Source: Cryptomeria japonica
Taxonomy: Eukaryota > Streptophyta > Pinopsida > Cupressales > Cupressaceae
Assembly: GCF_030272615.1 (NCBI RefSeq)
Contig: NC_081409.1
Coordinates: 525,584,475 to 525,648,474 of the forward strand
Reading direction: 5' to 3'
DNA: 64,000 nucleotides
In this document: one piece after another, positions 33,109 to 42,790 of the stretch
Position numbering within the stretch: position 1 is the stretch's first letter
Layout: each line of letters starts with the position of its first letter
Translations under genes and position numbers: made by a program
Notes under the pieces: model-generated
The model's database searches: none
What the model saw: only the letters and a program-made list of their open reading frames with translations
Told to the model about the DNA's origin: nothing

Positions 33109-33723
33109 TCATAGGTTGGGGAGAACAGTTGCTCTACTAGAAACTCGTAACGATTGTTGTTCTGGAATTTGTAGCAGTGAAGCGATAGTAGCCATTGCAT
33201 CGGTTGCTCTATTGTCCAACCTTGGTATTTTCTCGAAGGTGATGTGTACAAAATATTGTTTGAAATCATCCACCATTCGTTTGTATGGTAGCAGCTTGTC
33301 ATCTTTCGTCTGATAGTCATTGTTGATCTGATTTATGACTAGTTGTGAATCTCCGTAGAATTTTAATTCTATGATTCTCCATTCCATGACCATTTTGATC
33401 CCTATAACCAGTGCCTCATATTCAGCAATGTTATTTGTGCATGGAAACATGAGCCTATATGATCTTGGTATGGTGTGTCCGTCAGGAGTGATGAACAAAA
33501 TGCTAGCACCTAAGCCATGTTGAGTGTAGGAACCTTCAAAGTATAGGGTCCATTGCTTGGTGGAAATAGCAAAAACATCCCTATCTAGAAATTCAATCTC
33601 CATTGGTTGTTTATCTGTGAATGGTGCATTGGCCAATTGATCTGCAATCACTTGTCCTTTGATAGCTTGACGCTCTGTGTAGTGGATATCAAATTCGTTG
33701 AGAATCATTACCCATTTAGCCAA
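33109..33723 (-). CDS. Gypsy-2 second RNase H (aRNH) domain
   Basis: A 204-residue open frame. The N-terminal part (MAKWVMILNEFDIHYTERQA) is the end of the connection region; GQVIADQLANAP is the typical spacer. RNase H follows: LYFEGSYTQHGLGASILF (Glu in place of the first Asp), NNIAEYEALVIG (Glu), LKFYGDSQLVINQ (Asp) and a tail with DNRATDAMATIAS (Asp). This is the additional RNase H characteristic of Tat elements. The first acidic position is FEG rather than FDG, so activity is doubtful. The rest of the frame continues in another phase as 33,320-32,805. Confidence 0.9.
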   Translation of the reverse strand: MAKWVMILNEFDIHYTERQAIKGQVIADQLANAPFTDKQPMEIEFLDRDVFAISTKQWTLYFEGSYTQHGLGASILFITPDGHTIPRSYRLMFPCTNNIAEYEALVIGIKMVMEWRIIELKFYGDSQLVINQINNDYQTKDDKLLPYKRMVDDFKQYFVHITFEKIPRLDNRATDAMATIASLLQIPEQQSLRVSSRATVLPNL

Positions 33724-33750
33724 TCTGCCAGTGAGAGCTGCTTTGCTGAG

Positions 33751-34347
33751 TTAGTACTTTAGAGGGTCAATTTTTGCTACTAGCTTGATTGTATGAGCTA
33801 GCATGTAGTGTTGGAACTTTTGAGAAGCAAATACCACTGTTAGACAAGCCTTATCAATGAATGTATAATTGAGCTCGTATCCATTCAAAGTTCTACTGAT
33901 GTAATAGATAGCTTGTTCCTTTCCTTCTTGATTTTCTTGTGCTAATAGTGCCCCCAGTGATATGTCTGTTGTTGATATGTAGAGAATAAGTGGCTTCCCT
34001 GCTATGGGTGGTACTAGAACTAGCAGGTTCATTAGATATTGCTTGATTTGGTAGAATGATTCTTCACATTTGGCCTCCCATTTGAATGTTACATTCTTAT
34101 GTAGCAAATTATTGAATGGTAGACTTTTATCTGCTAGTTGAGCAATGAAACGCCTGATTGACTGGAGCCGTCCTTGCAAGGATCTAAGTTGACTCATGTT
34201 ATTAGGTAGTGGCATCTCCATGATGGCTTGGACCTTTGCTGGATCTACTTCAATGCCCTTTTCTGAGACTATGTAGCCCAATAATTTGCTTGATGTAACC
34301 CCAAAGACACATTTCTTAGGGTTGAGCCTGACTTGAAATTTTTCCAA
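33751..34347 (-). CDS. Gypsy-2 RT thumb and native RNase H
   Basis: A 198-residue frame: KFQVRLNPKKCVFGV and KLLGYIVSEKGIEVDP (RT thumb), LRSLQGRLQSIRRFI (the usual LQGxLNxxRRFI word), then RNase H-like KPLILYISTTDISLGALLAQ, IYYISRTLNGYELNY and VFASQKFQHYM. The first acidic residue of the RNase H core is missing (YIST, not YxDAS), as expected for a degenerate native RNase H in elements with a second copy. Confidence 0.9.
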   Translation of the reverse strand: MEKFQVRLNPKKCVFGVTSSKLLGYIVSEKGIEVDPAKVQAIMEMPLPNNMSQLRSLQGRLQSIRRFIAQLADKSLPFNNLLHKNVTFKWEAKCEESFYQIKQYLMNLLVLVPPIAGKPLILYISTTDISLGALLAQENQEGKEQAIYYISRTLNGYELNYTFIDKACLTVVFASQKFQHYMLAHTIKLVAKIDPLKY

Positions 34348-35018
34348 TCTATCAAAAATCTTTTCTAAGATGATTAGATGTTTTGCTTGAGTAAATGACT
34401 AGCTAGTAAATCATCCACATAGTCCTCCATGAAGGTATGCATCATGTCATGAAATATTGTTGTCATTGCTCATTGATAAGTTGCCCCAACATTCTTTAAG
34501 CCAAATGACATGACATTCCAATAGTATGTTCCCCAAGGATAGGTAAATGCTATTTTATCTTGATCCTCTAGAGCTATCTTGATTTGATTATAGCCAGAAA
34601 AACCATCCATTAGTGATAGCATTGCGTGGCTTGCTGTGAGGTCTACAATGATGTCGATACTGGGCAAAGGAAAGTCATCCTTTGGATAGGCTTTGTTGAC
34701 ATCTCTAAAATCGGTGCATATCCTGATGTTGCCATCTGGTTTTGAAACTAGCACAATGTTAGAAATCCATTCAACATAGTCGATAGGTCGAATAAATCCG
34801 ACGTCTAATAGTTTCTTTAGCTCAGCTTTGACCATGAGTGCTACATGTGGATTCATCTTTCTTAATTTTTGCTTAACTGGCTTGGCTCCTGGAGCAATGG
34901 ACAAGTAATGCATGATTAAGTGTGGATCAATCTTGGGCATATCTGCGTATGACCAAGCAAAATTGATTTTCTTTTCTTTGAAGAAGTGGATAAACTCTGA
35001 TTTTTCTTCCTCTGTCAA
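34348..35018 (-). CDS. Gypsy-2 RT fingers and palm
   Basis: Open frame 35,018-34,470 (182 residues): MHYLSIAPGAKPVKQKLRK, KKLLDVGFIRPIDYVEWISN, GNIRICTDFRDVNKAYPKDD, and SLMDGFSGYNQIKIALEDQD, ending at FGLKNVGATYQ. The catalytic EDYVDDLLA follows at about 34,400-34,430 after a stop, in a short decayed stretch before the next frame. The order and motifs are those of Ty3/gypsy RT. The ATG at 35,018 is internal; upstream sequence belongs to the PR-RT linker. Confidence 0.92.
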
Positions 35019-36763
35019 AGATTTTGCTAGGTGTATGTTTTGGCTGCTTCTGTTGTACCAATGTTGATTGATTGAGTAGGCTCAATAAATATGGGTGATC
35101 GCTCCTAATAATGTTTAGGAAGAGTGTCAAGTCACCCATCTTTAGGTGCCTTAAAAAGGTTTTCAACTGCAGATGCGTCCTTTATTTTTACTTTTTTTGT
35201 GATCTAGTGCTACCATTGACTGGTTTTCAGCAATAGATCCTTTATTTCGTATATTTTTGTGACTGAGAGACTTGGAACTCCCCTGATTGCAGATGTCGTT
35301 ACTTGTTCATTGGTAGAGTCTATTTCCGGGTTGATGGTACACAAGTAATGGATAATGGAATCATTGTTTGGGAAAATTGGTATGCCATGATTTTCAGGTT
35401 CATCCCAGTCTATGAGGTCAAGAAAGATAAGTGGTAAAGAGTCATTGGGTGGGTTGAGTTTAGCTACTGTAAGTGTTAGGATGGAGGTATCATCGTGGTT
35501 GGCCAGGATATTAAATAAGTTAATGATTTTGCCGAGGTCTTCGTTGGTATCATCTTTTGTGTAGACTTGCTTGTAATGTCACTGCTCATTTTCTTTGGCA
35601 TCATAGATATTTTGTGGACCAAATTCAAGTAGTCTAGGTTCTATGCCTTGTTCTTCTTGAGAAATGGGTGTATGACTGTCATTTGCAGCAATATCTTCAG
35701 TAACATTGGAACAACTACCCCATTCATAATCATTTGAATTAGTCTCCAAGGTATTATCCCAGATTCTTGCGATGTTGTGGATTGGTACGTTGTAGGGTGA
35801 AAACAGGTCCTTGATGATTGATACGAGTTTGATAGTTTTCTATGATTCTGTATCAGATCTTGCTTCTACTCTTTGCATCTGCTCATATACCGTCTCTCCT
35901 CGGGGAGTAATGATGTTATCAGGGGGTGATTCTTCTTTGTTTGAAACAGGTTCTTGAATATGATGTACTTCTGCATAAGGTGCTTTTGCATTTGATTGAC
36001 TAATTGTTCTTGATGTTTCTCTTTTTCTTGGTATTCACATTCCTTGCGTATTGTTTTTGCTGATTCAAATAGTGCCTCCTGCCATGATTCCTCTTTGTAT
36101 TTCTTCTTTGCTTTCCATTGAGGTTTTTGATATTTACTTGGTGTCTTCTTTGGTGGTAGAGTGTGTTCATAGCCCAATCCTATTTTGTTTTTATAAAATT
36201 ATGAAGGTGGATCTAATGGTTCTGTGACGCCTTCCTGACGCTTGCTGATAGGTCCTTTGCCATTGTATCCCATCTGTTGCATGATTAGGTAGCCTTTTCC
36301 ATATAGCTATGTGGGTATAGCTACTTCCATAGTAGCTACTCTGTCTTCTTCCTCATCCTTGTATAGCCAACTAAGGATGTCCTTTTCCTTTGATTCATGT
36401 GCTAGTGTGCCTAGTTGGATAAATTTGCCATCAAACTTGGTGATGGGTTGTGTTGCTTGATGTATTGATTCCAAAGGTAGCTCATGAGATTTAGGCAATA
36501 TTGGTAAGTTGGTTAGACACAAGGGTTCCAAAGAGTATTCTCCCATGCCTTGTTTCTTTGATTTTCATTTTTTGTTTGAAATCCATAGATAGAGATTTAG
36601 GCTTTTCTTGCTGAAGATCTGGTGCTGAGGAAATTTGTTTTTCTCTGTTATGGGGAACTAAACTGTCTTGGGCTGCCCCCATAGCATTAAAATGTTGAAA
36701 AGGGTTATGATCTGCTGATATAGAAATCTCCTGTCCATTGTAGGGGAACTTAACATACTAAGA
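35019..36763 (-). pseudogene. Gypsy-2 linker between protease and RT, including a G-patch
   Basis: About 1.7 kb with short open pieces (36,682-36,491; 36,546-36,307; 36,177-35,866). Near 36,300-36,165 translation reads YGKGYLIMQQMGYNGKG, then a proline-containing stretch and IGLGYEH: the spacing of a G-patch (glycine-rich RNA-binding motif). The rest is low-conservation linker with charged, Lys/Glu-rich sequence (KKKYKEESWQEALFESAK). The same G-patch occurs in Gypsy-1 near 44,600. In some retroviruses a G-patch follows protease and helps reverse transcription. Stops interrupt the region. Confidence 0.65.
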
Positions 36764-38335
36764 TTAAGTTGAAGGTACTGCTTGCATTTCATGTATCCAA
36801 GGTTGACCCAATACGATATTATATGTGAGGTCTATGTCTAAGACTTGGCACATAGTGTCCTTTTGTATTGGTCCCACTTGAATTGGCAACACCACTGTTC
36901 CTTTGGATGATCGTTCTTCATCATAATATGCTTTGATAGTGATCTTTTTGCGTGGATCAATAGACTTTTCAGAGAAGCCTAATGCACATATAAGTTTTAA
37001 GGTACATATATTGAGTCCAACTCCTCCATCTATTAATACTCTTTTGACTCGATGTTTGTAGACCAAGACTTCAATGTGGAGTGAAGTATTGTGTGGATGG
37101 ATCAATGAAATATTATCCTGCTCAGAAAAGGTGAGATTATGAGGCCTTGTCATGTGAGTCACCATGGCTTGGAATTTGTCAGTATCCAGATCTTGGGGTA
37201 CATTTGTTTTCAATAGTGCTTGTTCCAAGACATCCTTGTGTTTTGGTGAAAGTTTCAGCAACTCAAGTATAGATATTTGAGCAGGAGTTTTGCGCAGTTG
37301 ACTGAAGAGGTCATATTGAATCTTGGGTATGGTGCTTGCTGCTGATGTATGTCCCTTCAAGACATATTTTTGAGCTCTGGTGGTTACATTGATTGATTCA
37401 TGTTTACGCTTGTCGTTGATTGTAATAACATTTACTTGATTTTCCTCAGTTGATATATGATTGATGGTGTTATTGTATATGTGATTGATACAAGCTCCAC
37501 ATGTATCGTTTGAGGTTGAAGCTCCTTCCTTGTTGTAGTTTGGAAGAGGATTCTTAAAGGTGCCATGGTCACCATTTGTCTTGAGACCATCGACTATTAA
37601 ATCACCTCTATCAATCATGTCTTGAACAATGTTTTTCAGTCTCATGCAATCATTTGTTTGATGTCCTTTGTTTTGATGAAAATCACAAAAGTGTGAGTCA
37701 TTCCACCAGGGTGGTTTGATTTGTGGTTCAAAGTTGTTTATTGCTGGTAAGGAGATGATTTTTTTTGCTAAGAGTTCTCTGAATGCTGACTCCAATGATT
37801 TCCCTAATGGTGTGTAGACACGCTTTGCAAAGTTGTTGGTGTTACCTCGTGAGTTTGTATTACGTCCTTGATTGGTGTTATTGTCTTGGGTATTGTTGGT
37901 GTTGTTTGTGTTAAGATGATCTTGATTGGTAGTTGGTGCATAAGTGTTAGTACCTTGGTTAGCACCTTTTTGATTCTTGGTAGCCTGAGGATTACCTGAT
38001 AAAGCTAACACTGGTTGTTTGGATTTCACATCATTAGTTTCATTTCCTCCTTCATTTCTAGTATTTTTGTTTTTGGTCCAGAACCTGGATTTGTCCAAGT
38101 TGTTGTTGTTTTGGTTATTGTAATTAGAGTTGGATGAATTCGTCCCTTCTTTGAAAAATTTCAATGTTCCTTTCTTGACACATGCCTCCTCTACTTGTAT
38201 GCCATTTTCAATTAATTTAGCAAAAGATGGTTTGCATTGGAGTTTGAGTATGTAACTCATCTCACTATTTAAGTTGTTGATGAAAATTTCCATCTTTTCC
38301 TTTTCAGGCACATCTCGAGGATATCTTGAGACCAT
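36764..38335 (-). CDS. Gypsy-2 gag C-terminus, zinc knuckle and protease
   Basis: A 523-residue frame. The capsid tail MVSRYPRDVPEKEKMEIFINNL is typical of gypsy gag. A long Asn/Thr-rich low-complexity stretch follows (about 65-170). Near 215-230 lies CDFHQNKGHQTNDC, a C-x2-H-x4-H-x4-C knuckle of the Tat type. Protease is near residue 430, RVLIDGGVGLNICTL, with DGG in place of D(S/T)G, then VLGQPWIHEM near the end. The upstream gag frame is the same phase, separated by TAG and TGA, each one C-to-T step from Gln/Arg. Confidence 0.9.
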   Translation of the reverse strand: MVSRYPRDVPEKEKMEIFINNLNSEMSYILKLQCKPSFAKLIENGIQVEEACVKKGTLKFFKEGTNSSNSNYNNQNNNNLDKSRFWTKNKNTRNEGGNETNDVKSKQPVLALSGNPQATKNQKGANQGTNTYAPTTNQDHLNTNNTNNTQDNNTNQGRNTNSRGNTNNFAKRVYTPLGKSLESAFRELLAKKIISLPAINNFEPQIKPPWWNDSHFCDFHQNKGHQTNDCMRLKNIVQDMIDRGDLIVDGLKTNGDHGTFKNPLPNYNKEGASTSNDTCGACINHIYNNTINHISTEENQVNVITINDKRKHESINVTTRAQKYVLKGHTSAASTIPKIQYDLFSQLRKTPAQISILELLKLSPKHKDVLEQALLKTNVPQDLDTDKFQAMVTHMTRPHNLTFSEQDNISLIHPHNTSLHIEVLVYKHRVKRVLIDGGVGLNICTLKLICALGFSEKSIDPRKKITIKAYYDEERSSKGTVVLPIQVGPIQKDTMCQVLDIDLTYNIVLGQPWIHEMQAVPST

Positions 38336-38380
38336 TCATCGCCAATGTTGAAGGAATACCATGAATGTTTCATTGTTTTT

Positions 38381-39253
38381 CTATTTGGTATTGCAGACAT
38401 CTAGCATGGTGATGACATGTTGAATATTGCAAGAATATTGAGTTATGAATTTGTTGACTAATTCATCAAAGGATCTAACAAGAGGTGTGATTTTGGATAA
38501 CCATTCCATGGTTTGCCCGCCCAAGCTTCTTGGAAATAATCTCATTAAATAAGTGTCATCATGGGCAAATTCCAAGCTCATGGTACAGAATTCCCAGACA
38601 TGATCACGAGGATCGCTTTTCCCATCATATTTGTCGAATTTGGGAATGTCTGAATTTGGGGGAAAAGGTACCATGTTTAACCTTCTGTCAAAAGGATAAG
38701 GACAAATTTCATTCAAGGAATACCGTACTGTTGATCCTTGTTGCACGTCTTGTATTTGTTTTTGCAGCATTTGTATTTGCTGTGTAAGAGCAATCAAGGG
38801 TGCATTCGTCTGCCGAGGGAAGAGTTCTTCCCTCGCATTGTTTCTAGTTTGGAATGGCGTGTGTAGCGACTTGTTTTGCTCAGGGATGTTTTGCTTGGGT
38901 ATGTTTTGTTCAGGTATGTTTTGTTCAGGGTCACGTGCTTCCTCCTCTCTTTGTTGTTCTTGATAAGCATAATGTTGAGACCTTATTCTAAATATGTCAG
39001 TATCGAAGTCTTCAAGGAGTTTAACTCCTTTTCTTGTGAGCATGAGTAGGTATTTTTCTTTGTCGGCTTCCATGAGTTTTTCCACAAGTTTTTGAAATGA
39101 AGCACTTTCTTGAAATTCTTGGAGGAGTTCCTTAGAAATTTTTGTGTCTTCTAGATTTGGATATTTGAAAGGATTTGATAATCTTTGACCCATGCTGGAC
39201 TCTAGTTGCGGTTCGCTTTGCTTGTTTTGTTGAGAGCGAGTAACAATGGGCAT
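38381..39253 (-). CDS. Gypsy-2 gag N-terminal and capsid region
   Basis: A 290-residue frame starting MPIVTRSQQNKQSEPQ. Helical Lys/Glu-rich N-terminus, then repeated EQNIPEQNIPKQNIPEQN (about 113-130), a coiled-coil-like LTQQIQMLQKQIQDVQQ, and the gypsy capsid core PKFDKYDGKSDPRDHVWEF, ending with SLGGQTMEWL. The start is supported by the similar MAYTRS start of Gypsy-1 gag. The capsid packages element RNA in cytoplasmic particles. Confidence 0.88.
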   Translation of the reverse strand: MPIVTRSQQNKQSEPQLESSMGQRLSNPFKYPNLEDTKISKELLQEFQESASFQKLVEKLMEADKEKYLLMLTRKGVKLLEDFDTDIFRIRSQHYAYQEQQREEEARDPEQNIPEQNIPKQNIPEQNKSLHTPFQTRNNAREELFPRQTNAPLIALTQQIQMLQKQIQDVQQGSTVRYSLNEICPYPFDRRLNMVPFPPNSDIPKFDKYDGKSDPRDHVWEFCTMSLEFAHDDTYLMRLFPRSLGGQTMEWLSKITPLVRSFDELVNKFITQYSCNIQHVITMLDVCNTK

Positions 39254-39753
39254 CTAGTAGAAACTTTCTATGACAAAGGGAACGAACTCCGCTTCGATGT
39301 TTTGATCAGGGGTTGGTTGTTCAAATAGAGGTATGTTGTAAGTGATGCACACTTTTGAGAAGAAAGCTAGATTGATCTTTCCTCCTTGATTTAGACGTTG
39401 GCTGAATGCTGCTTTTTGACATAATGCTCTACTCCTCAATGATCCCTCGTCAAATTCGTGTGTTTTGTCTTGAAGATACAAGCGCATATGACAAAGGAAT
39501 GTTCAATGAGATTTGAAGAGTTGGCGATTGATGTATAAAAACCTATTTCGTTTAACAAGTCTTAGAGAATTGGGTTGTTGTTTCCTCAACTTAGTGTTGT
39601 CATAAATACTCTTTCTTCTTAGAATATGAGGATTAGTCATGCACAGGTGATCAATGGTTTCCTTCGATTTGTTTTGGATTTAGATATTTGGTTTGGAAAC
39701 TTAAGTTTACTTTATCAAATGAAGGTTTAGATGCCCCCTCATGACAAAATATT
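39254..39753 (-). other. Gypsy-2 leader between 5' LTR and gag
   Basis: About 500 bp. A 77-codon frame (39,487-39,254) runs straight into the gag frame and ends IESFY*; it may be an N-terminal extension separated by one TAG or a leader ORF. No tRNA-type primer site is recognisable at the LTR edge (minus-strand CTTTTGAATATTTTGTC). A purine box GAGGGGGCA sits at 39,732-39,740. Confidence 0.5.
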
Positions 39754-41202
39754 CAAAAGCAGGAAAAGCGGTTCAATGAAACTTATATTGTGAAAATATT
39801 CAAAGACTTTCCCACACACCCATGAGACTCTTGGTGCAAGTTATGGAGCCATGAGGAATAGCTCAACTTCCCAAGGAGTGTTCCATGGTTCTCTATCTCA
39901 CAAGGTCCCTCAAGCCAATGCCTTTGCTCTTAGATCACTGAGCAAAGTGACTTAGGAATGACAAATGAAAGAACGAGGGATACTTTAGATCAGATTTAGT
40001 ATGAATGAATCCTATTTATGCATGATTTTAACAAATGAACTAAACTAGATGATAAGATGACAAGGTTAGTAAAAATACTATCCTAACATGATATACTAGT
40101 TATATGTTTTAATCTAAAATGATAGAAATACTCTAAAATGATTATTAGATTTATTTCTATTACAAAGAGAGGCTAAATGCTTGCTAAAATTGATTATAAG
40201 TATGATGCTGAAGACTTAGATCCTAAAATGGAGGGATGATGGCTCTATTTATAGAAGAAACATGGTAATGGATGGTCAGGATTGAATGATCTACTCAAGG
40301 GCTAGGATTGAAAGTTATGAATCCATGTTTACAATTCTCACCAATGAAATGGTGACAATTGTCAACATAAGACTACTTGAGAGGAGAAGTAAGAAGCATT
40401 AAATGCTTGAGAAGACCTCATGGTTACCCTAGTAGGTAAAGGTTAAGGTTAGGTTAGGGTTATCCAATGGATAAAGGTTTTATCCAAAGGATAAACTCTT
40501 GTGCAAGGGTTAAAGGGATAACCATGGTCAAAGCAATGAATGCTTGATGAGACCCCTGGGTTAGATGAGGGTTGAGTTAGGCAAAAAGTCTCTAACCATG
40601 CCACTAAGGGTTAGTTAACCATTAATGGTTTGAAAGACTTTGGGGACAAATTTGTAAGAGTCCTTCCAAATTTGGGGGTATTCAACAAGTTAGCTTGTTG
40701 AAGGCATAAAGGCTTTAATGCCTTTGGAAGACTTTACTCCAAATTTGAGAAGTGACCTCCTCAAATTTAGGAAAAAGGGATAATTGATGGGTTTAGGTTA
40801 ATTGATTAGGATTAGAGGGATTCTAGAAGAATTTAGGAATAGGGTTGGGAGGCAAGTGGGTGAGGAATAATAGGATTTAATTAAAATAAATTGCTTTATT
40901 TTAATTTGGTTGCAAGTGGGGAATTTAAATAAATTAGATTTATTTATTTGGGATGAACTATTTAATTAAGTGTAAATTTAATTAAAAGTAGAGAGAAGGG
41001 ATTTAATTAAATAAAATGATTTATTCAATTAAATGATATAAAAGGCTTAAGTGAATTTAAATACATAAATTGAATAATTTATTTAATTTAAATAGAGGAA
41101 TGTGGTTGATTTAATTAAATTAGATTTAATTAAATAGAGGAATGAGAATAAAATGAACATTAAATATTCATTTAAGAATATGGTCATTTTTATACGTCTA
41201 CA
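39754..41202 (-). repeat. Gypsy-2 5' LTR
   Basis: Partner of 25,206-26,674; plus strand ends tatacgtctaca at 41,202. The inner edge is diverged: where the 3' LTR has tgtatgtggg, this copy has caaaagcagg, then both continue ggaaaagcggttc. So the exact inner boundary is uncertain by a few bases. Confidence 0.92.
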
Positions 41203-42790
41203 CTCCCCAGTCTGAAGAGATTCCAGAAGGTATTCCTCCTGCATCTTGTGATGTTACAGGTATTATTTCAGTTTCAGTTTCTGATACTATTCCTTAAGGT
41301 TCCACTATTTCATTTTCATCTCAAGTTCCTAAAACTCATGTCATTCTTTCCACCTCCACTAGTAAATCTGCCCTTAATACACCTCATGACAATCTTGATA
41401 CTGTATTCCTCCCCAATTTGTTTGAGGTTAATTCTTCCATGTTTGAAGATTTTGATAAATTTATGTCAGAAGCCCAAGTTCCTCCTAGGGTTTCTAGTGC
41501 TCCAAATCCACCTACCATTGTCACCTCTACCCCAACAATTGTTACTACTAGTATTTGGTCTCAGGAGTTGGAAACACAAGTGTTGACTACAAGAGTGGAG
41601 GATGATACATTTCTACCACTATGGCTAATATCTAACACTCCTAAGAGAAAGAATCAAGCCATCTATCCAGATGAATTTGATTTCAACCAGTTGGTGCCCA
41701 TTAAGCCCAAGGGTATAAAGAAGGCCAAAACATTATCTAGGGTGAAGGTAGACAAATCAAAGCACAAATATGTAGAAATGACAATTCCTCCTCCTGACAC
41801 TAATTTGAATAAAGTGTAACCCTCTGATTATGTTATCAAAAGAATTGATTTAGGTAAGAAAACACTTCAAGGTATAGTGGAAGATTCTCAAGCATCTTTT
41901 CAACATCTTGTGGCAATGTTTAATGAAGAGAATGATAGGAAAGGCAAATTGAAGAAACAAGTATATCATCTCACTGAAGTTTTGATCAAGATAACCAAAT
42001 CATTAGAGGTAGTTGAGCTTGTCACCTCTTCAATGGATGAAGAAATTATTAGACAAGCTAAACAGATCAATTCTTGTGGAAGATAAATTGGTGAGTGGAT
42101 GGATATACTTCTAAGTCAAGGGGACTCATTTGATAAGTTCTACTATTACTTTGGTAGATAATTTAGAAGGTGTTAGGTCTAAAGTTGAAAAACTTTAGAT
42201 CTTTTCTCACAAGAATTGGACACATATGAGAAGGAGTTTGACTCTTGGTTAAAGTTAGAATATTTCCAATTTGATGTTCTAGTTGATAATGAAGTTCTTC
42301 CTTCAAGGGATATGTATATTGAACAAAGAGAAATACTGGAACATCAAATGAACACACTATAGGTACTTATCAAAGATATGAGGAAAGTATAGAAGGAATG
42401 TAATGATAAAGGCAAAGACATCATCAAGAAGATATAAACTCTCCCTTACACTTTCCTGGATGAGAATTAGAAGCCCCTTCACAAAGACATCATCATCAAA
42501 GAATTTAGTCTACTAATTGGTGAAGAGGTCGATAAACAAGTTTTCTCATTGTCCTGAATTGATAAGTTGATAGATATCCAAGTAAATCTAGATAATCTAG
42601 TCTCCCTTCTGAAAAAGCATAATAAATGTGTCATAAGCCTCAAAGACTCTATAACCTGGGTCAAGGTCATCACAAGTCACACTAAAGGACCTGATCAAGA
42701 ATAGATGAAAGCAGTTCTACAAAATTTCGATGAGTTTATGAAACAAGATCAAAATGGAGTGTCTGGTGACGCTTATAATTTTTCATAGTT
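41203..42790 (+). pseudogene. Gene X, 3' part (coiled-coil-rich)
   Basis: Resumes the gene X frame exactly after the Gypsy-2 target duplication (PQSEEIPEG from 41,205). It is Ser/Thr/Pro-rich at first, open at 41,418-41,819 (SMFEDFDKFMSEAQVP; YPDEFDFNQLVPIKPKG, then a Lys-rich basic stretch), then helical with coiled-coil character at 41,877-42,086 (NEENDRKGKLKKQVYHLTEV). Degenerate helical segments with heptad-like Leu/Ile/Lys spacing continue to about 42,790 with more stops and at least one local frame change near 42,160-42,200. The early stops (41,295; 41,817; 42,084) are again one C-to-T step from Gln. No family recognised. Together with the 5' part the product would have exceeded 1,000 residues. 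Confidence 0.5.

Larger units (their letters stand above)
25206..41202 (-). mobile_element. Gypsy-2: 16-kb Tat-like Ty3/gypsy element with antisense PMD gene
   Basis: LTRs at 25,206-26,674 (3') and 39,754-41,202 (5'). Minus-strand order: gag, protease, G-patch, RT, native RNase H, second RNase H, integrase. Between integrase and the 3' LTR lies a 5-kb region with a PMD gene on the opposite strand. The 5-bp target duplication is cttcc (25,201-25,205) / ctccc (41,203-41,207). Gene X continues in the same frame across it, which independently confirms both ends. Dual RNase H and antisense extra genes after pol are known in the Tat clade (Ogre/Retand and relatives). No clear primer site was found beside the 5' LTR. 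Stops make it non-autonomous, but all integrase and second-RNase H catalytic residues remain. Confidence 0.92.
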
